A stretch of 64,000 bases of DNA, taken from Aptenodytes patagonicus. Its lineage: Eukaryota; Chordata; Aves; Sphenisciformes; Spheniscidae. The stretch is taken from NCBI RefSeq assembly GCF_965638725.1, contig NC_134975.1:2492179-2556178 (forward strand). The letters are read 5' to 3'. The position numbers were made by a program, and so were the translations under genes. Positions 24,901 to 34,300 of this stretch are shown piece after piece. Within the stretch, counting starts at the first letter, position 1. Every line of letters starts with the position of its first letter. A model generated the notes under the pieces. It was not told the origin of the DNA. It ran no database searches and worked only from the letters and a program-made list of their open reading frames with translations.

Positions 24901-27900
24901 GTGGCCACAGCCACAGTACGTCGTGCTGCTCCAGCGAGCAACTTTTCCTTCCCTTCCCTGTCTCCGTGATGATAATCCCCCCCGGCGTCCTTTGTTCGCA
25001 ACCCTCAAGTTTCGCTGCTTTTTCTGGGACGTTGCTTCTTCCTGAAAGCTGGAGTAATCCTAACCTGGGCCGGGTGCTGGGTCGGGAGAGGGCTCTCGGC
25101 TGCTCCCCCACGGGAGCCTAGGACAGACGCGTGCCTGCTGTCCCCCTCCGTCCTCCTCCATGAAATGGGACTGGGGAGGGCAGGGAGTGCCGAGGGTGAT
25201 TTAACCTTTGCTCATAGCTTCACTGTCAAACCACGGAAGGGAGGACCGGCAGGACGGAGCAGGTGGGCGAGGGTGGCGATGTCCTAACCACAGAGCCGTC
25301 TTCCAAACAGTCCTGGGCGGAGGATTTCTGGGGAGGAAGGTTAAGCTGTCGGCTCGGTGGGGCTGCCAGCACTTGCCACGGCGTTCGGCAGCAGACCCTG
25401 CCGTCAGGGGCTGCAACGCACGGGGGGAATCAAACGTGTTTGGGCCACGGCTGCTGGCGGCTTCCTACGGAGCTGGAGCTTGTGAGAAGCTCGGAGCTTT
25501 CAGTTCAAACGCCTCGGCCAGCCCTGTTGCCACAACACACGTCCGTGTCGGGAGTAATAGCGCTGAGCGGGTCGCCGTGGCCTCGTTTATGTAAGGTGTT
25601 GACACGGCTAGGTTACCCCGCTGCTTGCGAACGGGGCGCCCGGTGCCACTCTGGTCAAATTTGGCGCGGTTTATGACCTTGAGCTTAAACGGATAAGCGT
25701 CCAGCTCGATTCCTCTGCTTGGCCGGCTAATTCCAGTTGATCCAGGTGGAGCGCTGGGACTTGAAGCGTATTTTCTTGGAAACGGTGCTCCTGTTCTCCT
25801 TCTGCCTGGTGCCCCTTGCTCTGAACCCCAGGCGATGGCGTTGGTACCTCTGGCTCCTCAACGCAGTGGGAAGCCGTGCATCAGGGCGGCGCGGCCGGGG
25901 AGCCTTCGGCGAGCGAGAGCCTGCTTGTGAGCCGCGCTCCCCGGGATAACGAGCTGTGGTGGATGGGGTTGTGGGGAGTGAGAGCTCTGAGATGTGCTTA
26001 ATGACAGGGGAGGGAGAAGCGGTAGGAGCCTGGCAAAGCAATCAGGCAGCCTTAACTGTAGAAATGGCCTGAAAGAGGCACGAAACAGCCGGAGGTAGGA
26101 ATAAATCTGCAGAAAATGGATGCGTTGAGGCTTTTACAGGCGGTGATGGGTTTGGCTATTACTGGCGATCAGGACATCGGCGTGGGTGATGGCAGCGGAG
26201 GTAAAAAGCCTCCAGGTTTTTTGGAGAACCTTGAGAAGCAGGGATCGGAAGGCTCCGGGAAATGTCAGCAGAAATTTGCTCGCTCGGGCAGGAAATAAAT
26301 GAAATGAGACTTAGGAAGATGGAGCGAGTGCCAAGCCTCCGTCTCCAAATGAGAATGTTTCTGAGAGAAGCGGCACAGCCTCTGTACCGTGGGGGTGACC
26401 GTCAGGTCCCTACTGCTCGCTTTCCCAAGGGCATTGCGAAGGTCCCTGCGACAGCTGTCAGTGCTTCCCCCAAATCCCTCCTAGACCAACATCCAGACAG
26501 AGGTGAGGTTCTGGCTGCTGAGGCTGGATTTTCCTTTGCACGTGCCCACCTGCGCCCTGTCGCGGTAGCTGTGACGAGCGTCTATCCTTTCCTTCCACCC
26601 TCCTTCGTGCTCAGGTTTGAGCGTGAAGAAATTCAGAGCAAAGACGATACGGCGCTGTGAGGATGGGCAGGCTTGAGGGGGGCTGTGGCTTTATTTGAGG
26701 AGGTCGTGCCGCGGGGCTGGTAGGTGGATGCTGCCCTTGTGTGTCTTCATCGATCGCCGCTGAAGGAGCGGAGCCACCCACGTTACCTGACGTGCTCTGC
26801 AGGAGCTCTTCTCCAGCACGCGCAACGCGTCCCCTACGGACGGTGCACTTTGCCAAGGCGGAGGAGAAGCCCGCTCCGCTCTCGGCGTCTCCGCTGCCTT
26901 GCTCCAACTTTTAGCAGGTGCTCTGGTAGCCGACTGCGGGAGGAGTGGGGGTAGGAGGAACAGGATTTAGCGTTAAACGAGCACCCTGGGGCATTGCCAA
27001 CAAAATAAATCTTCGTCCTTCTTTGTGCCAGAGTGAAGAAGACGAGAAACTGAAGAAGAGAAAGGAGCGGTTTGGCATTGTAACGAGTTCAGCCGGGGCT
27101 GGAGCTACAGAGGACACAGAGGTAAAACCTTTTCCTGAGCGGGTGGGGAGCGGCCGAGGATGCTGAGGGGAGCAGTGGCAGTCCCGGAGGTGGCAGCGTG
27201 ACTCCGCACACCTGGGACCTCGCTCAGCGCCGGGTCCCCCACGCTGGCGTGGGGCTGGCCCCGAGCGGCGGGTGGGTGTGCTCCTGTGGCCGCTCGGCCT
27301 CTTTTCCTTGGCAGTGAGTGTTGAGCTTCTGCCATCCGATCTGTTGCGGCTTTTCCCCTGGCTCCCGCTGGAAGTAGGCTGCTCTGGAGTCTACCGAGCC
27401 ACGGGAGCGTGCCAGCACGTGTTGGCATCCAGCTCCTCCTCTTGCAGGATGGCACGGATGCTTCCAGAAGGGGCGGGGGGGCACATCTGCTCTACTCCGG
27501 TTTCTCCCACCCTGGTTCCCCCTCCCCTCGGGTTGAGCTGACTCGCTCTATCTGCTCCTTGTGCTCTCTAATTCCCCGTCTCCTGGATGCTTCTGGACCC
27601 TCTGCTTCCCCTTGGATGCGATCGTAGGTCTTCATCAATAAATCCCCGGAGACTCTACAATATAATGAGGATTGAGATGCTGACCCTGTTTCCAGCTTTT
27701 CTCCTCCATGCTTTGTTCTGTCCTCTGTGGTTTTGGCCCATCTTTTAAATTTGTAAGCTCCTCAGGGCAATTTTGTGCTCTTTTATGTACTTTTACGCTT
27801 TCTTCTGCTTCAAAGTCTTCCCAGTCACCACGCAGGCTGTGCTCCGGCGCGGTAGCTCCTACGTTGTTAGGTGGGGAGTGCCGCGCGCACCTATGGTGCC

Positions 27901-28983
27901 ACGTAAATACGGCTCCAGTGCGGATCAGCCGGAGTCGGGCACCCCTCTCCTGGGGACAAAGGGACCCCTCCGGGGTGGGGACTCCCGCGTTAACAATCAA
28001 ATGGCAAAGGTTGCGGCAGGGCGAGTGTTGGGTCTTGGAAACTGCTTAACCAGATGGCTCCTGGGCTCGGCAGACAAGAAGTGGGTTTTGTTTGGTTCCT
28101 AAGAGCAATCTCAACAATTCAGGTGGGGTTTAGGGGCTGCTTTTTGTGTGTGTGTTTTGTTTTGGGTTTACTGCAGAAACGCTGCCCCGCGTGAAGCGGG
28201 GAGCGGCGTTCCCAGCCTTCTGCCGAGCATGGGAGAATGAGCCCCTCCGGCCCGCGCGGAGGGGGCGGCTGGGCGAGGGATTCCATGCTTTTCCGTTAGG
28301 TCACTTGGAGATTGTGCCTGGAACAAAAAGGTCTTTTTACTGGTATTGTGTGCACTCAAATGCACCTTTCCCCTGGAGATTCTTGATTAGGGCTTCTGTT
28401 GCCCCCGGGCTATTTATCCTGCTAAAAATTAAGATTTATATGCCCCTCGTGTATCGGCTTAAAGGCATATCTGAGAGACGCAATAGTATATTTAATGCGT
28501 TTTAGTGTGTCCCTCTCACCTTTTCCATGAATAGGAGAGTGTTAACCCTTTGCCCTTTTACATTTCCCACCTCCCCACTGCCTGGAAGGGTTTCCAGGCC
28601 TCTGAAGTAGTCATTGTTCCCAGCTCAGCCCCTTTGTAGCGCGTTGCCAGCAAGACGAAGTGACTTCAGCAGCACTGTATCTCAGGCACTGTATATTTCT
28701 GCTGCTTGATTTTGGGGCACCCTTTGTCCCAACGTTAGAATAAAAACTTCGTAGCTCCCTTGAGCGAACGTGGTGTCGGTGCACTCGGGAAGGGGGCCGG
28801 AGCCACCGAGCTCCGGTGTGGTTACCGATACCAGACGCTTAATAAATTCCCCATCGGGTTGTGTGAGATTTTAAAGAACTTGCTCGGTTTGTTTCTCTTT
28901 GGTTTTGATTTTTTTTTTTTTCTTGTAATTCCTCTCTGCAGGCAAAGAAGAGGAAAAGAGCAGAACGCTTTGGGATCGTCTGA
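928..28983 (+). CDS. SARNP: SARNP (SAP domain ribonucleoprotein, CIP29/Tho1 homologue), 3' part, 8 coding exons
   Basis: SARNP is a nuclear RNA-binding protein of the TREX mRNA-export machinery that works with the helicase DDX39B (established for the family). Exons join at 928-995, 2416-2467, 5310-5383, 6049-6077, 6605-6630, 7889-7957, 27032-27121 and 28942-28983. Together they give 149 codons plus TGA in one continuous frame. The human protein is about 210 residues, so about 60 N-terminal residues including the SAP domain lie upstream of this window. The translated part has the acidic/proline linker, KKVVKITSEI, and four basic repeats ending in RF: RAERFNVP, RAQRFGLN, RKERFGIV and RAERFGIV. 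Such tandem motifs are the reported DDX39B-binding units. All eight internal boundaries have AG acceptors and GT donors, and split codons (V, R, G) close correctly. The gene is convergent with GDF11, as in human. Identity is very secure. Confidence 0.95.
996..5309 (+). other. SARNP introns between exons A-B and B-C
   Basis: Two introns (996-2415 and 2468-5309), of 1.4 and 2.8 kb. I see no additional exon, RNA gene or clear transposon in them. There is a C homopolymer near 3250 and a T homopolymer near 3620. Confidence 0.75.
2416..2467 (+). CDS. SARNP: SARNP exon B
   Basis: Acceptor CTCTAG ends at 2415 and donor GTAAGG starts at 2468. The first base completes the split Val codon, followed by ITEKKVVKITSEISQME. 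This is nearly identical to the human segment. Confidence 0.95.
5310..5383 (+). CDS. SARNP: SARNP exon C (first RxxRF repeat)
   Basis: A pyrimidine tract and CCAG end at 5309, and donor GTGAGT starts at 5384. The exon encodes RMQKRAERFNVPVSLESKK then AARAA, plus two bases of an Arg codon. This is the first basic RAERF repeat of the C-terminal helicase-binding region. Confidence 0.96.
6049..6077 (+). CDS. SARNP: SARNP exon D (29-nt micro-exon)
   Basis: Acceptor GGCAG ends at 6048 and donor GTGAGG starts at 6078. The exon completes Arg, then encodes FGLATVSTK plus the first base of Gly. It is only 29 nt long, and the frame is secure because both flanking codons close. Confidence 0.92.
6605..6630 (+). 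CDS. SARNP: SARNP exon E (26-nt micro-exon)
   Basis: Acceptor TTCAG ends at 6604 and donor GTAAGA starts at 6631. The exon completes Gly and encodes LSADSKPT. It matches human GLSSDNKPM at the same place. Confidence 0.92.
7889..7957 (+). CDS. SARNP: SARNP exon F (second RF repeat)
   Basis: Acceptor TTATAG ends at 7888 and donor GTAAGG starts at 7958. The exon has 23 whole codons, VNMDKLKERAQRFGLNVSS then LSKK, and is nearly identical to human. The 19-kb intron follows. Confidence 0.96.
9544..9615 (-). repeat. Probable MIR SINE relic
   Basis: The + strand reads CAGATGGAGACC, then TGACTTGCCCAAGGTCA, then GTCAGTGGCAGGGCTGG. This is the reverse complement of the MIR core (CTGCCACT...TGACCTTGGGCAAGTCA...CATCTGT). 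It was recognised from memory of the consensus without alignment scoring. The relic is ancient and degraded, in a SARNP intron. Confidence 0.55.
10878..10945 (-). repeat. Possible second MIR-like relic
   Basis: The + strand reads CAGAGAGGTGAAGTGACT, then GAGGTCACTCCGAGTCAGGA. It resembles the same reverse-oriented MIR core (CAGAGAGGTTAAGTGACTTG...AAGGTCAC...) but is more diverged than the copy at 9.54 kb. Confidence 0.4.
13073..13108 (+). repeat. 18-bp direct repeat, two copies
   Basis: The unit TCAAAAGGTAAACCTCAG occurs twice in perfect tandem, 210 bp upstream of the large minisatellite. No function is apparent. Confidence 0.85.
13321..13886. repeat. 15-bp minisatellite, 37.7 perfect copies
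   Basis: The unit GCTGCCTGTCCCCTC repeats 37 full times plus 11 bases, with no visible substitution across 566 bp. The array ends where the 12th base of the unit changes (TGTCCTTCC). Because the period is a multiple of three and the unit has no stop in any frame, all six frames stay open. They give CLSPR, ACPLA, LPVPS, GDRQR, GQAAR and GTGSE peptide repeats. It lies inside the 19-kb SARNP intron and is not coding. The complementary strand carries one GGGG run per unit. Confidence 0.97.
14141..14167. repeat. 12-bp perfect inverted repeat, 3-nt loop
   Basis: GTTTATGTTCAC, loop CCT, then GTGAACATAAAC. This is a perfect short hairpin in the SARNP intron, 255 bp after the minisatellite. Confidence 0.9.
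21420..21462 (+). repeat. Possible CR1 LINE 3'-end relic
   Basis: The string GAGGGTCCTTCCAACACCAAC followed by a CTGTTTGTAT-type tail resembles the 3' end of avian CR1 elements (GGTCCCTTCCAACCCAAAC...). The match is short and was made from memory. Confidence 0.3.
27032..27121 (+). CDS. SARNP: SARNP exon G (third RF repeat)
   Basis: Acceptor TGCCAG ends at 27031 and donor GTAAAA starts at 27122. The exon has 30 whole codons, from SEEDEKLKKRKERFGIVTSS through AGAGATEDTE. It is almost the same as human. Confidence 0.97.
27122..28941 (+). other. Last SARNP intron
   Basis: A 1.8-kb intron with a normal acceptor (T-rich tract, CTCTCTGCAG). No other feature was seen. Confidence 0.75.
28942..28983 (+). 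CDS. SARNP: SARNP last coding exon with stop
   Basis: Acceptor CTGCAG ends at 28941. The exon encodes AKKRKRAERFGIV and stops at TGA 28981-28983. This is the fourth RAERFG repeat and the protein C-terminus. Human ends in GIA. Confidence 0.96.
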   Translation, partial: AKKRKRAERFGIV

Positions 28984-31330
28984 TGCCGGTCCTTTTTAGC
29001 TTCAGCCCATTTGCAGTGTGCCTCTCGAGTGCGTGCATACTCTTTCTCTCTCTTTCCCCCACGTTCTCTCACTCCCACACTGTTTCTCTAGGTTTTAGTG
29101 ATGAGTAGACAGGGAATCCCCCGTAGTTGTATGATTGTGCTACTTACTTTTTTTTTTTTCCAAGTTACGAAGTTTAAAAATGAAGAAAAGTTGAGCAAAA
29201 AGAAGAAACTGTTCTCGGTGCATCTCCGGTAGCCCGCAGTCCGGTGGTTTCCCAGCAGCTCGCACCGGAGGTACCGTCCGGCGGGGAGAGGTGGAGAGTG
29301 TCCCCGGTGCCCTCCGAGTGTCGCTGGGAAACGCCTGTGCAGGGGAGAGTCAAACTCTGCCCGGTAAACAGACGGGCAGGTAGAGCAGCGGTAGGAGCGC
29401 AGTGTCTGCTGTGCGATGGGGAAGGGAAAACCTTGAGGAGTGGAGATAGAGCAGGGTTTGCTCGGCCCTCGGCGGTTGCTTTTCTAGTTTAAGGACTGCC
29501 GGCGTGCCGCTAAAGCAAGGACCGGTTTGCAGCGTGTTGTCTGTTTGCCGTCCGATGCCGTCTCCACCTCTCAGACCGCCCTGGTCCTCTCCTCCTCCAC
29601 CCTGTGGAAACGGGCCCCAAGGTTCGGCTGTATCCTGGTCTCTTCCCGGCAGCTGGGACGAGAACGCGCCTCGTCTTGAGAGCACAATGCATGACGCGAG
29701 TCCTGCTCTGGATCTCTGGCGTCTTACCCCTGGCTCGTCCGAGGTCTGACGGGTTGAACGTCAGGGAAGGATTTTCTCAATTATATTGTCTCACGTTTTC
29801 AAAAATGGAAGTGGCGTGTGTGATCGCCGACACGCGGGGCAGTTTCACGACTGCCTTCCTTCCCAGGGTGAGGCTAATGGGAATTGTCAGAGCAAGAATT
29901 GCCGGTTAACCCTAGATCAAGACCGGTGTCCTAAAACGAGGAGGAAAACGTAGCAACGCGTTTGCAAATAGAGCCTGTTCTCACCACTTCATTTATCCCG
30001 CCTTGTTAAGCCATCTGCGGCTCGTGGCGTTTCACCTGCGTTTTCCAGGTTCCCCTAAGGTCAGTGATACGTTTCTCTCCTTAAACGACAAACCAGCAGA
30101 GCCGCTTTGTCCCGTGTGTGTTCTTGGGCTGGATTTTCTCTTGTCCCCTCTTTGCCTCAGAGTAGCTCCCAAGCTGGTTTAATTCGCAGACTGGTTGAAG
30201 AATTAAAGCCCCAGTCTTCTCCGAGCTGCCGGGCGGTGCAGGAGAGCACCGGCGTTTTCCTGGGACCTGTGTTTTGAGCGTGGAAGTTCTTGGTAGCTGT
30301 GCAGGAACAGGGTTCCTCCTGCTGCGTTGTCCGTAACCCTTTTTGGTGAAATTACGGAAGAAAAATCTGTCCGAGTCAGGTGAAAGGCAGCGCTGCCGCA
30401 GCTTGTGAAGCGCTCCTTGCCGCTTTAGCGTTTCAGACGGCACCTTTGTTCTTGGGGAGCCGTAAAGAGCAGTTCCCCGGGGTGGCTTGCGTGGGTGGAA
30501 GAAGTGGTGGCAGTGGAGAAGCGCAGGACCCCCCGAAGCCGGTGGTGCTGGACTGGCGGCGCTGGGGCAGAGAGGAGCTGCCTGCTGCCCTTTCCTCCTT
30601 TGCCTGCCTGGAGGATTAGTTTCACTCGCAAGCGTTCGTTCCCGCTGCATCTCCCACCCTGTGCAGAGCTTTCCCTCACAGATACCTCGGCCCCGGGCCT
30701 AAGCAGAAATCTGTCTGTCTGCTTGGATTTTTAGATGGGCATTGTGGCTGGAATCCTTCTCTTGTCTGAAGACTGATGTCCTAGGATTCTTATTTCTGAC
30801 CGTAACCTCTTACCGGAGAGATGTTTGCCTTGTCCATGCTTGGTTCCTTAAGACGCTAGAGAACAGCGGCCGTGTGTACAAATCGAGCTTTTCAGAGGCT
30901 TATACCTGATTCTTAATAAGCAATATATATATATTTTTTAACGTAGAAGTCTTCAAACCGCTTCTGTTCCATTACTGTTTGCAGTCTGACTGCGTCCGTG
31001 TGCCCTCGGTGACTCTAAGCAATACCTTGGACGTTTGTTTACTTTCCCAAAGGGCAGCTAAAAGCCACGGGGTCCGGGTTAGGTTGTGTGTCTTGGGTTG
31101 TCAGTGGCTGAGTGAATCGAAGCTCCCTTGCTCCTTCCTGATTTAATGTAATAACGTTATTCTGATTTTTTTTTTTTTTTTTTTTTGTATGTCAGATTTT
31201 GTAAGATGTATTTTCTATTTGGCTCATGATCTTTTTGCTGGTTATTTGCTTGAAATGTTTTGTAGTGTGCCAGGGCAAACACTGCATTTCATTCTCGGTT
31301 TCATAATAAAACTGCTTCTCCAAGGCAATT
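28984..31330 (+). other. SARNP: SARNP 3' UTR
   Basis: The region runs from the stop codon to the first AATAAA on this strand (31305-31310). I saw no earlier canonical poly(A) signal. The last 130 bases, after a T(20+) tract ending in GTATGTCAG at 31195, look like a mature mRNA end. That tract also looks like a good splice acceptor, so the distal part could be a separate 3'-UTR exon. I found no convincing donor after the stop codon. Confidence 0.55.
31305..31310 (+). terminator. SARNP: SARNP poly(A) signal AATAAA
   Basis: A canonical AATAAA in the context TTTCATAATAAAACTGC. It is the first such hexamer on this strand after the SARNP stop. Confidence 0.7.
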
Positions 31331-34300
31331 CTGGTATCTGTCAGTTTGATGCATGGCGCGGCCGAGGCTCGGGGCCGGAGCGTGCCGCCGGGAGGGAGCT
31401 GGAGCAGATGGAGACTTGGCCACTGCCACTCCTGCCTGCGCGGGGGTGGCTGGGGGGGGGCAGAGAGCCCGCCTGGCCGGGCCGTCGCCAGCGGTTAGGG
31501 ATTGCCCTAACGTTGACTTTGTGTGGCCTGGCCAAAGTCCTAACCCCCCCCCTCCCCCCCCCCCCCCTTGCCTCTCCAGATTGACCTTGCTGCTTCGTTC
31601 GGATGCAAATCTTGCTTCCCGCTGACCTCGGGGAGCTGCGCGGGCTCTTCAGGGCTGGGACCCGGCCGTAACCCAAATCAGGGCTACGGACAAGTAACAG
31701 GGCGGTTGCTGCTTCTCACGGCCGATGGTTTGGTGCTGTAGACCAAGGGTCGTTGTAGAGCTTGAGGGGAAGCACAGATACCTCCTGGCTTCGCTGTGTC
31801 TGCTTGCTTCGGGCCCCTCTGTCGTAGCCTGGGGGTTCCAGCCGACGGGACACAAGCCGGGGACTGCCGGGGACTGAGATGCTGCTGGTCCAGGAGCTCT
31901 CCAGGGGCTGCAGGTCGGTGGCGGCTGGATCCTGAGCCTGGAGGGCGAGGAGACGCCGTGGGCTGCGCCGCCCGTCTCCCGTCTTCCAGCAGTGTTGATG
32001 ACGGCACGTGGGACTTCCACTCCGACGGTGGGATGCCGTCGCCTTCCCCCTGAGCCGAGGGCAGAACCAAGGACTCCCGATTTCGCCGCTGGCTCCGCTC
32101 TCTGGCCCGGGGATCAGAGCGGCGGGGGGGTCCCAGCCCCGCTTCTGCCCTGCCCGGCCGTGCGTCCTCCTCCCTGGGTCGCTCTCCTTTGCTCGTGGGG
32201 TCCCGGTGGCGTTTCTGCCCCGGCAGATCTCCTCCCGGGGCCGGTGAAGCGACGTGTGCGTCTTCTCCCCCTCCCTCCCTCCCTCCCTCCCTCCCTCGCG
32301 CCGTCTCCTCCCCTCGTTGGGGATGAGTTTCCCTCGGCCGTGGTACCAAAATCGGGATGAGCTCCGCTCCCTCCCTCTCCGTGCGGATGCGCCGGTGTCC
32401 CCAGCCCGTGCAGGCAGCAGGGCCGGCAGCGCTGCCCTCGCTCTCCTTCCCCCCCCCCCCCCCGGCTCCCCGGGGAGGTGCCGGGGGCTGTTTTGTAGAA
32501 GGACGCTGCTGCATCTTTCACCCGCCGGGCTTTCCCCTCCTGGGCGTAGGGGAGAATCATTCCAATCACACTGTGTTTAAAACACCACCTAATTTATTTT
32601 TCCTCTCCAAGCTGGGGGCTGCTCGTGACTAATTTGGGCTGAATAGGGGAAGAAAAAAAGCAGCGGGCACACAATGAGCGGGGGAAAGTGTGGGAAAGCG
32701 AGCGAAAGAAAAGGAGGGCTGGGGCTTGCAGCGTGAGAGCTGGTAACGCCGAGCAGTGCCCAAATTCAGCATGAAGTCACTTTTCACAGCAGACGCTTGG
32801 GCTGTAAATGCGAGTGGGACGATAGGTCAGGCCCGGGGGGGGGGTGGGGGGGTGGGGTGAGAGGGAGAAATGGGGGGTTTGCACAATGGGGTGAGGAGCG
32901 AGGTGCGCGGCGGGGGGGGGACGTGCGCTCCGGTGCCAACGTGTCCCTTCTTCCAGCTGCGCCGTCCTCGTCTCCCAATGGCCTCTTGCCCCCAGATCCT
33001 CCGTGGGTGGGTTGGAAACGTCTTTTGTTCAAATTCACAAAAATTGGGAGACAAAAGAGCGGAGCCTGGAAGTGCGGATGAGCCCGAGGAGGGACGGCAC
33101 CGCAGCCCGGCACCGAGCCCCCGCCGCCGCCCTCCACCTGCGCCTGTGCCGGAGCTGATGAGCGTGGCCGGTGTCCCTCCCGGCTCGGTGCCACTGTTCC
33201 CGCAGCTGGGAGCCGGGACCGCGCTGCGGGATCTGGGCAGGATGCGGGATGTGCCAGGTCCTGCCGCGGGGCTCCGTGGGGGGCTGAAGGAGGGGGGTTC
33301 CATCGCAGGAGGTGGCCATGGGCCACTGCTGTGAAGACCTTCTCCTTCTCTCTCTCCAGACTCACCGGTCTCGTGCATCTTCTCCCCGAGGAGCCTGAGC
33401 GTTGACTTTCCTCAGCTGGTTGCTCCCGCCCCGCGGGGCCTTTCTCCAGCGGCAGGAGGCTGGCCGGGAAGCAGGAGCGAGGGCTGGTTGCTGCCTCCCA
33501 TCCCCTTGAATCCTTCCTTCCAGCCCGGCACCACTGTGGCTCCGTAAGGGATGTTCTCGCTGGGGGACGGGGAATTGGGATGCCTCGAGTCCTGCTTGCG
33601 AGCAACCTGCTGCCCTGAGCCTGGGGTGGTTTGGGGAATCTTTGGGATTGCGGCGAAATCCCGTCCCCGCCGCAGGTTGGAAGTCGAGTGGTGGCACTGC
33701 TGGGGGGCTGAGCCACCCGCTCCCTGGGGAGCCTTGGCCCCAGAGCCGGGCACGGTGCCGTGCTGCTGCCGCTGCTGCCTGCGTGCGATCTCTCTGGCAG
33801 CGCGGCATCCCGCCCCGTCGCCGGCGGTGGGGGGGCTGGACCGTGCCCAGCTCTCCCGGATAATCGGCCTGGTTCTGGCGTCTCCCCCCGGGGCCGCGGC
33901 GAGGCCGGTGGAGCTCCGCCAAGCTCCCCGTTGATGGTTTAATTACTGTGAATGTTGCATGCGGACGGTCTTGTTAGGCGGCAGAGGGGAAGGTTCGGGG
34001 AGCCATAGTATGTCATGGTGCAGCTGTGGGTGGTCGTCCGGATGTCCCTGTCCTAATTTGTGTGTCGTCCCCCCCCCGAGCCCTGCCCCTGGGTCTCTGA
34101 ATTAGGTCACCCAACGGCTGGGGGGAGCAGTGATGTGGGGTGCAGCCCCCGCGGCCTCGGGGGAGACGTGACCAGAACAAAAGCAAGCGCTCGTTAAACT
34201 CTTGACATCGTCATCCTCCGAAGCAAACAAACCAACCCCCCCCCTCACCCCCTGGGACCTCCATTCCTCCGGTGGCCCTTCTGGGTGGGTGGCACAGCCT

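Larger units (their letters stand above)
7958..27031 (+). other. 19-kb SARNP intron
   Basis: A single intron separating two short, highly conserved SARNP exons. It contains the 15-bp minisatellite (13321-13886), probable MIR relics near 9.54 and 10.88 kb, an 18-bp direct repeat (13073-13108) and a 12-bp perfect palindrome (14141-14167). I found no nested gene with conserved protein sequence on either strand. The many reading frames of 60-200 codons look like chance frames. Confidence 0.8.
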
